A stretch of 64,000 bases of DNA from Terrabacter sp. Ter38 (GCF_024519435.1 NZ_JALJRZ010000011.1:1-64000), one strand, 5' to 3'. Counted from the stretch's first letter, positions 44,247-54,632 are shown. Program-made: numbers and translations. The notes: a model not told the origin generated them from the sequence alone.

Positions 44247-45344
44247 TCAGCGCGCCGTGGTGATGGAGTCGTCGACGACGCCGGCGGCCCGGCGCTTCTC
44301 GAGCCGCTCACGCTGGGGCTCGACGGTGTACTTCGGGTCGATCGCCGAGACCATGCCGGCCTCGAAGACGCCGAAGCGGGTGCACACCGAGGCCGCCATG
44401 AGTGCGGCCCCGCTCAGGGCGGCGCCCACCCGGTTGCCCCCGAGCGCGACGGCACCCAGGGCCCCCCCGACCGTCAGGGCCCGGCTCGCCCTGAGCAGGC
44501 GGCCGGCCTTCCCGGTGCGCAGCGGTTCCGACAGGGTCGGCCCGAGCTGGTCCTGCATGCGCTCGAAAGCCACGAGCTCGGCGACCGCGCTGACGGCGGC
44601 CAGCTTGCGCGCCGGGCCGTTCTCTCGCGTCGGGACGGTGATCAGAGCGAGACCGGAGGCCGCGAGGTTGGCCGAGCTCACGAAGACGAACGGCAGCTCA
44701 CGGTAGGACTCGTGCCAGGTCGGGGTCGCCGTGTCGGCGAGCAGCACCGCCGTGTAGGCGGCGAGCGGCGGCGCGAAGAACGCGGACCCCACGGTGGCCG
44801 GGCGGTCCGCGAGCTCCAGCGCCTTGGAAGCCAGGGCCACGACACCGGACCCCTTGGCGGCAGCCCGCCTCTCGAGCATCGGGCGACCCACCTCGGAGGC
44901 GAGCGCCGCGCCGGCGAACGTGCCGAAGGCGGTGAGGATCCAGGATCCGACCGACATCGGTGAGGTGAGCTTGACGGTCCGCATCATGTTGAGGGCGCGG
45001 CTCGGCTTGCCCAGGTCCTTGGCCAGCGCCGCACCGCCGAGGGCAGCACCCACGACGGCTCCGATACGCCCGGCCCGTCGCAGCGTGGGGTATCCGCGGG
45101 CGGCCCCACCAGCCCCCAGCAGTGCGGATCCGGCGGCGACGCCACCGAGGAAGAGGTAGGCCGCCACCTCCTTCTCCCACGGCGCGGGCTTGACGACGTG
45201 CCGCCCGTAGTAGCTGTCGAAGCTGACGTCCGGGACCATGAGCGACTCGTCGCGGCCGCGACGACCGCCGTCCTTCGAGGAAGCGTCGCGGCGGCGGCGA
45301 GTGCGCTCGGGCGGCCGATCTGCGTCGAACGGGTTGGTCGTCAC
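44247..45344 (-). CDS. NrfD/PsrC-type membrane subunit of formate dehydrogenase
   Basis: 365 residues. A polar, Arg-rich N-terminus of about 50 residues precedes roughly eight membrane helices (EKEVAAYLFLGGVAAGSALLG at the first). NrfD-type proteins anchor Fe-S subunits and pass electrons to quinones. The GTG start overlaps the fdhB stop (GTGA), so it is the third subunit of the complex, in place of a haem-b FdnI. The long acidic/basic N-terminal extension is unusual; an internal ATG (MVPDVSFDSYYGRHVV, at 45238) is an alternative start. Confidence 0.86.
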   Translation of the reverse strand: MTTNPFDADRPPERTRRRRDASSKDGGRRGRDESLMVPDVSFDSYYGRHVVKPAPWEKEVAAYLFLGGVAAGSALLGAGGAARGYPTLRRAGRIGAVVGAALGGAALAKDLGKPSRALNMMRTVKLTSPMSVGSWILTAFGTFAGAALASEVGRPMLERRAAAKGSGVVALASKALELADRPATVGSAFFAPPLAAYTAVLLADTATPTWHESYRELPFVFVSSANLAASGLALITVPTRENGPARKLAAVSAVAELVAFERMQDQLGPTLSEPLRTGKAGRLLRASRALTVGGALGAVALGGNRVGAALSGAALMAASVCTRFGVFEAGMVSAIDPKYTVEPQRERLEKRRAAGVVDDSITTAR

Positions 45345-46507
45345 TTTCGCCTCCCGACGAAGGAGGCCGCCGCCATCGCGAGCATCGTCAGCCCCGCGTA
45401 GCCGGCCTTGCGGAACATGTCGGGCAGGTCGGCGGTGGTCACCCGTGGGTCCGGTGGCAGGCCGTAGACCTCGGGCTCGTCGAGGAGCAGGAAGGTCGAG
45501 CCGGTGCCGCCGACACCGTCGTTCTCGTCGACGCCGTAGAGGCGCGCCTCGCTGTAGCCGAGCTCGTGCAGCTGCGCGACGCGGGCCCGGGCCGTCGCCC
45601 GCATCTCGTCGAGGTCGCCGAACTTGATGGACGTCGTCGGACACGCCTGGGCACAGGCGGGAGTCTGGCCGGCGCCGAGTCGGTCGTAGCAGAGGGTGCA
45701 CTTCTGGGCGATGCCGACGTTCTTGACCTCGCCATTGGTCTCGGCGTGCGACGAAGGGTTCTGGTGCGAGCCACCGCCCGCATTGCCCGTTGCCCCGGTG
45801 CCTCCCGTGCCTCCCGGGCCCCCGGATCCCTTGATGCTGATCCCGTGGGACTGCGGCCCCTTCTCATGCCCCTCGTGACCGCTCCGGCGTTCGATGACCC
45901 CGAAGGGGCACGCTGCCACGCAGTAGCCGCAGCCGTTGCAGACGTCGTCCTGCACGACGACGGTCCCGAACTCGGTGCGGAAGAGCGCGCCGGTCGGGCA
46001 CACGTCGAGGCAGGCGGCGTGGGTGCAGTGCTTGCAGACGTCGGAGGCCATGAGCCACCGCACGTCCGGCACCGGGGTGTCCGTCGGGCCGGGGCCGGCC
46101 GCCGCGCCGGGGAGCAGCTCCCCCGGCGGCGTGAGCGTCGCGGTCGCCGCGGCCCCGCCACCGGCGAGGGCGGTCTCGTCGTGTGAGCGCACCGACGGCA
46201 TGCCGAGGGAGACGAGCTTGCGCCCCGACTCACGGGCCTGCTCGATGCGGTCGCTCGTCTGCTCGACGAAGGCGACGTGGCGCCACGTGCTGGCCCCGAG
46301 GGCTCCGGTGTTGTCGTAGGACTGGTTCAGCAGGTCGAGGCCGTCCTCGGGGATGCCGTTCCACTCCTTGCAGGCCACCTCGCACGCCTTGCACCCGATG
46401 CAGATCGAGGTGTCGGTGAAGAAGCCCTTGCGTGGCTCGTGCGTGTCCCACGCGGCGTCGGCCGCCGGGTCGGTCGGTCCGGAGAGCTGGTTGCGCCAGA
46501 AGCCCAT
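45341..46507 (-). CDS. fdhB: formate dehydrogenase iron-sulfur subunit
   Basis: 388 residues with four [4Fe-4S] clusters' worth of cysteines: CIGCKACEVAC near residue 36, CKHCTHAACLDVC, CNGCGYCVAACPFGV, and CTLCYDRL with CAQACP. This is the electron wire between the catalytic and membrane subunits. A Gly-rich insert (SGGPGGTGGTGATGNAGGG) and a Pro/Ala-rich insert (after residue 100) are additions to the family core. The C-terminus ends in a short hydrophobic helix and FVGRRK, as in FdnH-type anchors. It begins 3 nt after the fdhA stop. Confidence 0.93.
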   Translation of the reverse strand: MGFWRNQLSGPTDPAADAAWDTHEPRKGFFTDTSICIGCKACEVACKEWNGIPEDGLDLLNQSYDNTGALGASTWRHVAFVEQTSDRIEQARESGRKLVSLGMPSVRSHDETALAGGGAAATATLTPPGELLPGAAAGPGPTDTPVPDVRWLMASDVCKHCTHAACLDVCPTGALFRTEFGTVVVQDDVCNGCGYCVAACPFGVIERRSGHEGHEKGPQSHGISIKGSGGPGGTGGTGATGNAGGGSHQNPSSHAETNGEVKNVGIAQKCTLCYDRLGAGQTPACAQACPTTSIKFGDLDEMRATARARVAQLHELGYSEARLYGVDENDGVGGTGSTFLLLDEPEVYGLPPDPRVTTADLPDMFRKAGYAGLTMLAMAAASFVGRRK

Positions 46508-46510
46508 CGG

Positions 46511-49500
46511 TCAGCCTCCTCTCGTGTCGGGTGTGGACTCCGGGTGCCCGGTGCGCAGCTCGTTGCTCGTCATGACGGTCGCGCCCGAGCGAGACTGGTA
46601 CTCGGCGACGAGGCGCAGCAGCTCCTCGCCCGCGGGGCGGCGGCCGGGCACGATGTCGCACGAGCCGGCCTTGCTCTCCTGGATCTGCACGTTGGGGTCG
46701 AGCGCGACCCCGAGCAGGTCGTTGGCGGCATCGCCGCTCACGACCGCGTTGGTCCCGACGCCCCAGTGATAGGGCAGCCCTACCTGGTGGATGGTGCGGC
46801 CCGTGATGGTCAGCGGGGTCATGCGCTCGGTCACCATGACGCGGGCCTCGATGGCCGCCCGGGCCGAGACGATGGTCGCCCACCCGCCGTTCTCGAGACC
46901 CCGCTCGGCCGCCAGCTCGGGCGAGACCTCGCAGAAGAACTCCGGCTGGAGCTCGGAGAGGTACGGCAGCCACCGGCTCATCCCGCCGGCCGTGTGGTGC
47001 TCGGTGAGGCGGTAGGTCGTGAAGACGTACGGGTAGACGTCGGATCCCGGCGCGCCGCCAGACGGGCTCCACAGGTTGTCCTTGCGCGGGAACACCTTGC
47101 GCGCCGGGTTCGACTGCTGGGTGTAGAGCGGGTTGCGGACCGGGGACTCCTGCGGCTCGTAGTGGGTCGGCAGCGGCCCGTCGAGCATGCCCTTGGGCGC
47201 GAAGAGCCAGCCCTTGCCGTCGGCCTGCATGACGAACGGGTCGTCACCGGCGAGGCCCGCCGGACCGCCTGTCCCCGGCTCCGGACGGTAGGACGGAGCC
47301 TTGTCCGGGACGAAGTCCGGCACGTCGTGACCGGTCCACGTGCCCTGCTCGGCGTCCCACCAGATGTAGCGCTTGCGCTCGCTCCACGGGTTGCCCTCGG
47401 GGTCGGCCGACGCGCGGTTGTAGAGGATCCGCCGGTTCGCCGGCCACGCCCATCCCCAGTCGAGGGCGGTGAGGTCCTGCTCCTGCCCGGGTCTACGGTC
47501 GGCGGCATGGTTGACGCCGTCCGCGTAGACGCCGGTGTAGATCCAGCAGCCGCCGTCGGTCGAGCCATCGGCCTTCATCTCGGTGTAGGCCGAGAGAGGC
47601 CGGCCCGACTTGTCGCCCGTCAGGTGTCGACCGTTGATCTCGGCGAGCACCGCCTCGGCGTCCGGGTCACCGTGGTCGTCGGTGGGGTAGTCCCAGGTCA
47701 GGTCGAGCAGGGGACGGTCCCGCTCGTCCGTCGAGTCGGCCAGCAGCTCGCGGACGCGGCGGCCGAGCTCGAAGAAGAACTGCAGCTCACTCTGACAGTC
47801 ACCCGGCGGCTGGACGGCCTGGTGGTGCCACTGCAGCATCCGCTGCGTCTGGGTGAACGACCCGCTCTTCTCGGTGTGCGCCGCCGCGGGCAGGAAGAAC
47901 ACCTCGGTCTCGATGTCCTCCGTCGTGAGCTCGCCTGACGCGATCTCGGGCCCGTCCTTCCAGAACGTGGCGGACTCGATCATGTTGAAGTCGCGCACGA
48001 CGAGCCACTTGAGGTGCGACATGGCCTGGCGCTGCAGTCGGCCGTGCGCCGAGCCGACGGCCGGGTTCTGGCCGAGCAGGAAGTAGCCCTCGACCTCGTC
48101 GTCGAGCATCGCCATCGTCGTCTGGTAGGTGCCGTGCGCCCCGCTCAGCCGCGGCAGGTAGTCGAAGCACCAGTCGTTCTCGGCAGTCGCCGCCTTGCCC
48201 CACCACGCCTTGAGCAGGCTCACGGCATACGTGTCGGCGTTGGCCCAGAAGCCCTTCTGCTCCTTGTTGCCGATGGCGCCGAGGTAGTCGTCCCACGTGT
48301 CGTGCAGCCCCGCCACCGGCATCGCGAGGTAGCCGGGGAGGATGTTGTAGAGCGTGGGGATGTCGGTCGAGCCCTGGATGCTCGCGTGACCACGGAGGGC
48401 CATGATGCCGCCACCCGGTCGGCCCATGTTGCCGAGCAGCAGCTGCACGATGGCGGCGGTGCGGATGAACTGGGCGCCGAGCGTGTGCTGGGTCCAGCCG
48501 ACGGCATACACGAACGCCGTGGTGCGCTCGCGGCCGCTGTTCTCGGTCACCGAGCGCGCGAGGTAGTGGAAGTCGTCGACGCTGATGCCGCAGGTGTCGG
48601 CCACCATCTCCGGGGTGTAGCGGGCGTAGTGCCGCCTGAGGATCTGGAAGACCGTCCGCGGGTCCTGCAGCGTCTCGTCGCGCAGCACCCGGGCGTGCTC
48701 GAGCGCCGGCCCACCGGACCCGTGCTCGTCACCGGCAGCGCGCTCCGACTTGGTGTGACCGTGCTCGTGGCCGGCCGCGGGACCGCCGATGGTGCCCGGC
48801 GTCTCGTCGTCCTCGCCGTCGCGGCTGGCGTAGGCCCAGGTCTCCTGGGAGTAGCTGCCCTTCGCGTCGTCATAGCCGGAGAAGAGCCCGTCGAGGTCCT
48901 CGGTGTCCTGGTACTCCTCGCTCACGAGCGTCGCGGCGTTGGTGTACGCGACGACGTACTCCTTGAAGTAGAGCTCGTTGTCGAGGATGAACTTGATGAG
49001 GGCGCCGAGCAGCACGACGTCGCTGCCGGCGCGGATCGGGATGTGCTTGTCAGCCGTCGCCGACGTGCGCGTGAACCGCGGGTCGACGTGGATGACCCGG
49101 GCACCCTTGAGCCGAGCCTCGGTCACCCACTGGTAGGCGACCGGGTGGCACTCGGCCATGTTCGATCCCTGGATGACGATGCAGTCGGCGTTGGACAGGT
49201 CCTGCACGTACTGCGTGGCGCCGCCGCGCCCGAACGAGGACCCCAGACTGGGGACCGTGGAGCTGTGTCAAATACGAGCTTGGTTCTCGATCTGGATGGC
49301 GCCTGCGGCGGTGAAGAGCTTCTTGATGAGGTAGTTCTCCTCGTTGTCGAGCGTCGCTCCGCCCAACGAGGCGATCCCCATGGTGCGCCGCAGCGGGCGC
49401 CCGTGCTCGTCGTGGTCCTGCCAGGTGCGACGCCGCGACTCGACGAAACGCTGCGCGACCATCTCGACGGCGGTCGACAGCTCGATCGGCTCCCAGTCCG

Positions 49501-49837
49501 TGCCGCCGGGGCGACGGTAGAGCGCCTTGCGCTGGCGGCCAGGGTTGTTCACGAGCTGCTCGCTCGCTGATCCTTTGGGGCACAGACGTCCTCGCGACAC
49601 GGGCGAGTCCGGGTCTCCCTCGATCTGGACGACGCGGCCGTCCTTGACGAATACGCGCTGGCCGCAACCGACGGCGCAGTAGGGGCACACGCTCTGGACG
49701 ACCTTGTCGGCCGTCGCGGTTCGGGGGGAGAGCTCCCGGGTGTGGGCGGAGGTCACCGACGGCCCACGGCCGAGAAAGTCGCCGGAACGCATCTGCCGGA
49801 CGACCGGCCAGGACAACAACGTCTTCTTGGGATCCAC
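46511..49837 (-). CDS. fdhA: formate dehydrogenase catalytic subunit, selenoprotein with in-frame TGA
   Basis: About 1,108 residues if TGA at 49268-49270 is read as selenocysteine (Sec190, IENQARI-Sec-HSSTV). It oxidises formate to CO2 at a molybdenum or tungsten bis-MGD site whose ligand is this Sec. The [4Fe-4S] ligands are Cys51, Cys54, Cys58 and Cys86 (CPYCAVGCGQ, RLCPKGS). Downstream motifs include GSNMAECHPVAYQWV, HVDPRFTRTSATADKHIPIRAGSD and the C-terminal MGD-binding NDLLGVALDPNVQIQESKAGSCD. A His-rich linker (AGHEHGHTKSE) is an insert. The GTG at 49837 has AGAGAGG upstream. No twin-arginine signal is seen, so the active site probably faces the cytoplasm. Confidence 0.95.
49238..49270 (-). 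promoter_or_regulatory. Sec TGA codon and bacterial SECIS hairpin in fdhA
   Basis: TGA (49268-49270) is followed after 11 nt by GGTCCCCAGTCTGGGGTCC (49238-49256). It folds with GG/CC, a U-U mismatch, CCCCA/UGGGG and the tri-loop GUC. Counting the U of UGA as 1, U17, G23 and U24 are present, the SelB-contact positions of the E. coli fdhF element. Confidence 0.9.
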
Positions 49838-50008
49838 CGCTGCACCTCTCTGGACGTGGCGACCGCACCATGACAACACGTCTGCCCGCGAGCCGTCACC
49901 CCTGCAGTACCCACTTCGGCGGGTCGCGAGACGGCGCGCGCGGTCTCCGGCGTCTCCACCCGCCTGACCGGCGGTTGGGAGCACCGCCCTGCCGGGCGGC
50001 ATACTCAC

Positions 50009-52558
50009 GTGGTGACGAAGAACCTCAGCGAGCGCATCCCGCGGGACCCTGATCCCGACGGCCTCTACGAGGTCTTCACCGAGTGGACCACCGAGCGGGG
50101 CCTGACCCTCTACCCGCACCAGGAGGAGGCGTTCCTCGAGATCCTCAGCGGAAGCAACCTCATCCTGTCGACGCCGACCGGTTCGGGGAAGTCGCTCGTC
50201 GCGACGGCCGCCCACCTCACCGCCCTCGCCGACGACCGCGTCTCCTTCTACACGGCACCCATCAAGGCCCTCGTCTCCGAGAAGTTCTTCGCGCTCTGCG
50301 AGCAGTTCGGTGCCGACAACGTCGGCATGATCACCGGCGACGCGTCGGTCAACGCCGATGCCCCGATCATCTGCTGCACCGCCGAGATCCTCGCGAACCT
50401 CGCTCTGCGAGAGGGCAGCTCGGCTGACGTCGGTCTCGTCGTCATGGATGAGTTCCACTTCTACTCCGAGCCCGACCGCGGGTGGGCGTGGCAGGTGCCG
50501 ATCATCGAGCTGCCTCAGGCGCAGTTCGTCCTCATGTCGGCCACGCTCGGCGACGTCACGATGTTCACGGACGACCTGACCCGGCGCACCGGCCGCTCCA
50601 CGGCCGTCATCGGCGGCACCGAGCGTCCCGTCCCTCTCGAGTTCTCGTATGCCGTCACCCCCCTCCACGAGACCATCGAGGAGCTCCTCGAGAAGGACCG
50701 CGCGCCCGTCTACGTCGTCCACTTCACGCAGGCGGCCGCCCTCGAGCGCGCCCAGAGCCTCATGGCCGTCAAGATCACGACGCGCGAGGAGCGCGAGGCG
50801 ATCGCCGAGCGCATCGGTGGCTTCCGGTTCGGGGCGGGCTTCGGACGCACCCTCTCCCGCCTCGTCCGGCACGGCATCGGGGTGCACCACGCGGGCATGC
50901 TGCCGAAGTACCGTCGCCTCGTCGAACAGCTCGCCCAGGACGGCCTGCTCAAGGTCATCTGCGGCACCGACACCCTCGGCGTCGGCATCAACGTGCCGAT
51001 CCGCACGGTCCTGCTCACCGGGCTGACGAAGTTCGACGGTACGAAGCAGCGCCTGCTCAAGGCCCGGGAGTTCCACCAGATCGTCGGGCGAGCCGGCCGC
51101 GCCGGCTTCGACGCCCGCGGCTGGGTCGTCGCCCAGGCCCCCGACCACGTCGTCGAGAACCTCCGCGCCGTCGAGAAGGCCGGTGACGACCCCAAGAAGC
51201 AGAAGAAGATCCAGCGCAAGAAGGCGCCCGACGGCTTCGTCAACTGGTCCGAGGAGACGTTCGAGCGGCTCATCGTCGCCGAGCCCGAGCCACTGCAGCC
51301 GCGGATGAAGGTCTCGCACTCGATGCTCGTCAACATCCTTGCTCGGGAGGGCAACCCAGTCGCCCACACCGCCCGGCTGCTCTCCGACAACCACCACGAG
51401 CCCAAGGACCAGCGTCGACTCCAGCGGCACGCGCTCGTGCTCGCCAAGGAGCTCATCACGTCCGGCGTCGTCGAGCGACTGGCCTCGGCCGAGGACTCCG
51501 GCCGTCGGCACGCCCTGACGATCGACCTGCAGCGCGACTTCGCCCTCAACCAGCCGCTCGCGCCCTTCGCGCTCGCCGTCATGGACACCCTCGATCCCGA
51601 GAGCGACACGTACGCCAAGGACCTCGTCTCGGTCATCGAGGCGATCCTCGAGGACCCGCGGCAGGTGCTGTGGGCCCAGGAGTTCAAGGCGCGTGGCGAG
51701 GCCGTCGCGGCGATGAAGCTCGACGGCGTCGAGTACGAGGAGCGGATGGAGCGGCTCGAGGAGGTCACCTGGCCCAAGCCCCTCGCAGAGCTGCTCGAGG
51801 TGACCCTCACGGCCTACCGCCAGAGCCACCCGTGGATCTCGCAGGACGCCCTCTCGCCGAAGTCCGTCGTCCGCGAGATGTACGAACGCGGCATGACGTT
51901 CAACGAGTTCGTCTCCTACTACGGCCTGTCCCGCTCCGAGGGGCTCGTCCTGCGCTATCTCACTGACGCCTACCGCACGTTGCGCCACACCATCCCCGAG
52001 GGCAACCGCACCGAGGAGCTCGAGGACATCATCGAGTGGCTCGGTGAGCTCGTGCGCCAGACCGACTCGAGCCTGCTCGACGAGTGGGAGGACCTCGTCA
52101 ACCCGACCGAGGCCGTGCTCGCCCAGACCGACATCGCCCCGCCTGCACGGCCGATCACGGCCAACGTGCGGGCGTTCACCGTGATGATCCGCAACGCGAT
52201 GTTCCACCGGGTCGAGCTCGCCTCCCGCGACGAGTGGGAGGCGCTCGGCGACCTCGAGGCGCGCGTCGCCGAGCTGACGGAGCCGCCACAGAAGGTCCTC
52301 ATGGACGCGCAGGCGTGGAACGACGCGCTCGGCGCCTACTACGACGACCACGACGCCATCGCGACCGACCAGGGTGCGCGCTCGCCCGCGCTCCTCCAGG
52401 TCGAGCGGACCCCCGCCGAGTGGCGGCTGCGCCAGGTCGTCGTCGACCCCGACGACAACTTGGACTGGGGCATCACGGCCGTCGTCGACCTCGCGGCGAG
52501 CGACGAGGCCGGCGCTGCCGTCCTCACGGTGACGGCCTTCGAGCGCCTCGGCGGTTGA
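50009..52558 (+). CDS. DEAD/DEAH-box helicase with DUF3516 C-terminus
   Basis: 849 residues. Superfamily 2 motifs: Walker A ILSTPTGSGKSLVATA (about residue 50), motif II VVMDEFHFYSEP, motif III LMSATLGD, and motif VI HQIVGRAGRAGFD. The C-terminal half matches DUF3516, found in actinobacterial helicases related to Ski2-like RNA helicases; probably RNA processing or repair, not established. Two GTG codons in a row (50009, 50012) can start it; CATACT lies 6 nt before the second. It ends 2 nt before the hydrolase gene. Confidence 0.9.
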   Translation: MVTKNLSERIPRDPDPDGLYEVFTEWTTERGLTLYPHQEEAFLEILSGSNLILSTPTGSGKSLVATAAHLTALADDRVSFYTAPIKALVSEKFFALCEQFGADNVGMITGDASVNADAPIICCTAEILANLALREGSSADVGLVVMDEFHFYSEPDRGWAWQVPIIELPQAQFVLMSATLGDVTMFTDDLTRRTGRSTAVIGGTERPVPLEFSYAVTPLHETIEELLEKDRAPVYVVHFTQAAALERAQSLMAVKITTREEREAIAERIGGFRFGAGFGRTLSRLVRHGIGVHHAGMLPKYRRLVEQLAQDGLLKVICGTDTLGVGINVPIRTVLLTGLTKFDGTKQRLLKAREFHQIVGRAGRAGFDARGWVVAQAPDHVVENLRAVEKAGDDPKKQKKIQRKKAPDGFVNWSEETFERLIVAEPEPLQPRMKVSHSMLVNILAREGNPVAHTARLLSDNHHEPKDQRRLQRHALVLAKELITSGVVERLASAEDSGRRHALTIDLQRDFALNQPLAPFALAVMDTLDPESDTYAKDLVSVIEAILEDPRQVLWAQEFKARGEAVAAMKLDGVEYEERMERLEEVTWPKPLAELLEVTLTAYRQSHPWISQDALSPKSVVREMYERGMTFNEFVSYYGLSRSEGLVLRYLTDAYRTLRHTIPEGNRTEELEDIIEWLGELVRQTDSSLLDEWEDLVNPTEAVLAQTDIAPPARPITANVRAFTVMIRNAMFHRVELASRDEWEALGDLEARVAELTEPPQKVLMDAQAWNDALGAYYDDHDAIATDQGARSPALLQVERTPAEWRLRQVVVDPDDNLDWGITAVVDLAASDEAGAAVLTVTAFERLGG

Positions 52559-52560
52559 CC

Positions 52561-53403
52561 GTGACGGTCCGCGAACACCCCACCGACCACGACGGCGTCC
52601 TCGTCGCACCCGTCGACGGCGGCAACGGCACGGGTGTGCTCGTGCTGTCGGGATCGAGCGGCCGCGTCGAGCGCGACCGGGCGCAGCTGCTCGCCGGAGC
52701 CGGCGTCACCGCCGCCCTGACGTACCGCTGGTTCGGCGGCGAGGGGCAGCCGGCCGGCATCTGGGAGTACCCCCTCGAGGCCTTCGCACCCGCCGTCGCC
52801 TCGCTCGGCGAGCGCTGTGACCGCGTCGTGCTCATGGGCGTCTCGAAGACGGCGGAGGCCTTCCTCGCGTATGCCGCCGACGACCCGGCCGTCGACGCCG
52901 TCGTCGCGCTCGCGCCGAGCCACGTCGTGTGGGCCAACGTCGGTGCCGGACCGGACGGCGAGCTGCGCCCGCAGCACTCGTCGTGGTCACGGGCCGGTGA
53001 ACCGCTCCCGTTCGTGCCCTACGACGACACCGCCGCGCCGGCCGGCGACCCTCCGGCCTTCACCCCCGTCTACACCCAGAGCCTGCGCGCCGCGGCCGAC
53101 CGGGTCGTGGCCGCGACCATCCCCGTCGAGCGCTTCTTCGGCGACGTGCTGCTCGTGGCGGGCGGTGACGACCAGGTCTGGCCGTCCGTGACCTTCGCCG
53201 AGGCCGTGCAGGCCCGCCGTCGCGCCCTCGACCTGCCCACGACGCTCGTGACCCACCCCGGGGCCGGGCACCGCGTCGTCCTGCCGGGTGAGCCCGTCCC
53301 CGACGGCGGCCGGCGGATGGCCCGGGGCGGCACGGAGGCGGCCGACCGCGAGCTCGGCGAGCGTGCGTGGCCCGAGATCCGCCGCGTGCTCGACCTCGCC
53401 TGA
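52561..53403 (+). CDS. alpha/beta hydrolase of the BAAT C-terminal/dienelactone type
   Basis: 280 residues. The nucleophile is Ser95 in VLMGVSKTAEAFL, with Asp in LLVAGGDDQVWPS and His in HPGAGHRVVLPGE, the triad order of acyl-CoA thioesterase (BAAT C-terminal) hydrolases. The GTG start follows the helicase stop by 2 nt; a TTG overlapping that stop is possible. Substrate unknown; link to the helicase is only operonic. Confidence 0.82.
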   Translation: MTVREHPTDHDGVLVAPVDGGNGTGVLVLSGSSGRVERDRAQLLAGAGVTAALTYRWFGGEGQPAGIWEYPLEAFAPAVASLGERCDRVVLMGVSKTAEAFLAYAADDPAVDAVVALAPSHVVWANVGAGPDGELRPQHSSWSRAGEPLPFVPYDDTAAPAGDPPAFTPVYTQSLRAAADRVVAATIPVERFFGDVLLVAGGDDQVWPSVTFAEAVQARRRALDLPTTLVTHPGAGHRVVLPGEPVPDGGRRMARGGTEAADRELGERAWPEIRRVLDLA

Positions 53404-53410
53404 GCGAGCC

Positions 53411-53450
53411 TGAGCGCGGTCGAGCGCGGTCGAGCGCGGTCGAGCGCGAG
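53411..53450. repeat. 10-bp tandem repeat after the hydrolase gene
   Basis: Three head-to-tail CGAGCGCGGT-type units and a partial fourth start about 7 nt after the hydrolase TGA. Non-coding, with no flanking target-site duplication. Confidence 0.75.
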
Positions 53451-53567
53451 GCCACGGATCTGAGGCACCGGGGCGGAGGGCATACGCCATCCTTCCGATG
53501 TGGCCGGGTGGGCCTCAGCCCGACGGTGGAGAGGTCAGGACGACCCCGACCTCGAAGGATCACCACC

Positions 53568-53741
53568 ATGCTCTCTCCGCACATCGTCAGCGCCCTCGTC
53601 GCCCAGCGCGAGGCCGACCTCGAACGCCGGGCAGAGCTGGCCCGGATCCGGCACCCGGAGCCGGAGCCGGCGACCACGCCCACGGCGGGCCGTCGCACGG
53701 CGCGTCACCGCGGCCGCCGCCGTCACCTGCGCCTCGTCTGA
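53568..53741 (+). CDS. small basic protein, 57 residues
   Basis: The ATG at 53568 has GAAGGA at good spacing. The product begins MLSPHIVSALVAQREADLER, an amphipathic helix, and ends in a strongly basic tail (GRRTARHRGRRRHLRLV). A related small protein lies at 54787-54957, sharing the helix pattern A-x-QR-x-ADL-x-RR. Tiny Arg-rich proteins with this layout are common in actinobacteria and have no known role. It lies about 105 nt before the DUF1206 gene. Confidence 0.6.
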   Translation: MLSPHIVSALVAQREADLERRAELARIRHPEPEPATTPTAGRRTARHRGRRRHLRLV

Positions 53742-53846
53742 CGCCTCGGCCCGAGAAGGCCGCGTCCGACGTGCCACTTCCCTGCCCCACGTGGGTATGT
53801 TCCCCAGTGGCCCATCGGGGACCCCTCAACCGACAGGATCACGTGC

Positions 53847-54632
53847 ATGGACTCCACAGACGTCAAGGCCGCATCACGGCGCGCGGGTGACCACCCGGCG
53901 CTCGAGACGGCAGCACGCATCGGCTACGCCGTCAACGGCGTGCTCCACATCATCATCGGCGCGATCGCCCTGCGACTCGCCTTCGGCTCGAAGGGCACGA
54001 GCGCCGACCAGTCCGGCGCCCTGGGCTCGATGGCCGACAACGGGTTCGGGCTCGTCCTGCTCTGGGTCGCCGTCATCGCCTGGCTGGGCCTCGCGCTGTG
54101 GCAGGTCACGGAGGCGATCTCCGGAGGCTGGGAGACCAGTGACCGCCTCAAGGCCGCCGGCAAGGCCGTCGTCTACCTCGCCCTGGCGTGGACTGCGTTC
54201 AGGTTCGCGAGCGGCAGCGGCTCCTCGAGCAAGAGCCAGACCACGGACTTCACCGCGACGCTCATGAAGCAGCCCGCGGGTCAGTGGCTCGTCGCCCTCC
54301 TCGGCGTCGTCGTCATCGGGGTCGGCGTCTACCACGTCGTCAAGGGCTGGAAGAAGAAGTTCCTCCAGGACCTCGAGACCCACCCGGGCGAGTGGATCGT
54401 CAAGGCCGGGCGCATCGGCTACATCGCCAAGGGCATCGCCCTGGCCATCGTCGGAGGCCTCTTCGTCCTCGCTGCCGTGCGGCACAAGCCCAGCGAGGCC
54501 CGCGGCCTCGACGGTGCGCTGCGCAACCTGCTCGGAGCCCCGGGCGGCCCGGTGCTGCTCACCCTCGTCGCGCTCGGCCTCATCGCCTTCGGGGTCTACT
54601 CCTTCGGACGCGCTCGCCACGCCGACGTCTGA
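53847..54632 (+). CDS. DUF1206 integral membrane protein
   Basis: 261 residues made of three repeats, each with two membrane helices and a G-Y/R-x-x-x-G-x-x entry (IGYAVNGVLHIIIGAIALRL, GKAVVYLALAWTAFRFA, RIGYIAKGIALAIVGGLFVL). This is the DUF1206 layout. Function unknown. AGGATCACGTGC gives a ribosome binding site before the ATG. Flanked by two small basic proteins and followed by a strong terminator. Confidence 0.87.
   Translation: MDSTDVKAASRRAGDHPALETAARIGYAVNGVLHIIIGAIALRLAFGSKGTSADQSGALGSMADNGFGLVLLWVAVIAWLGLALWQVTEAISGGWETSDRLKAAGKAVVYLALAWTAFRFASGSGSSSKSQTTDFTATLMKQPAGQWLVALLGVVVIGVGVYHVVKGWKKKFLQDLETHPGEWIVKAGRIGYIAKGIALAIVGGLFVLAAVRHKPSEARGLDGALRNLLGAPGGPVLLTLVALGLIAFGVYSFGRARHADV

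Noticed and set aside
49268-49270. TGA in fdhA as a disabling nonsense mutation
   Set aside because: The frame continues with full conservation, the codon is at the known Sec position before His, a bSECIS follows at the right distance, and all sel genes are present.
49268-52609. A 1,113-codon open frame on the minus strand continuing upstream of fdhA through the helicase gene
   Set aside because: It is antisense to the well-supported DUF3516 helicase; only its last 189 codons (from GTG 49837) are the true start of fdhA.
53411-53450. Attachment site or IS end
   Set aside because: Simple decamer repeat with no integrase, transposase or target duplication nearby.
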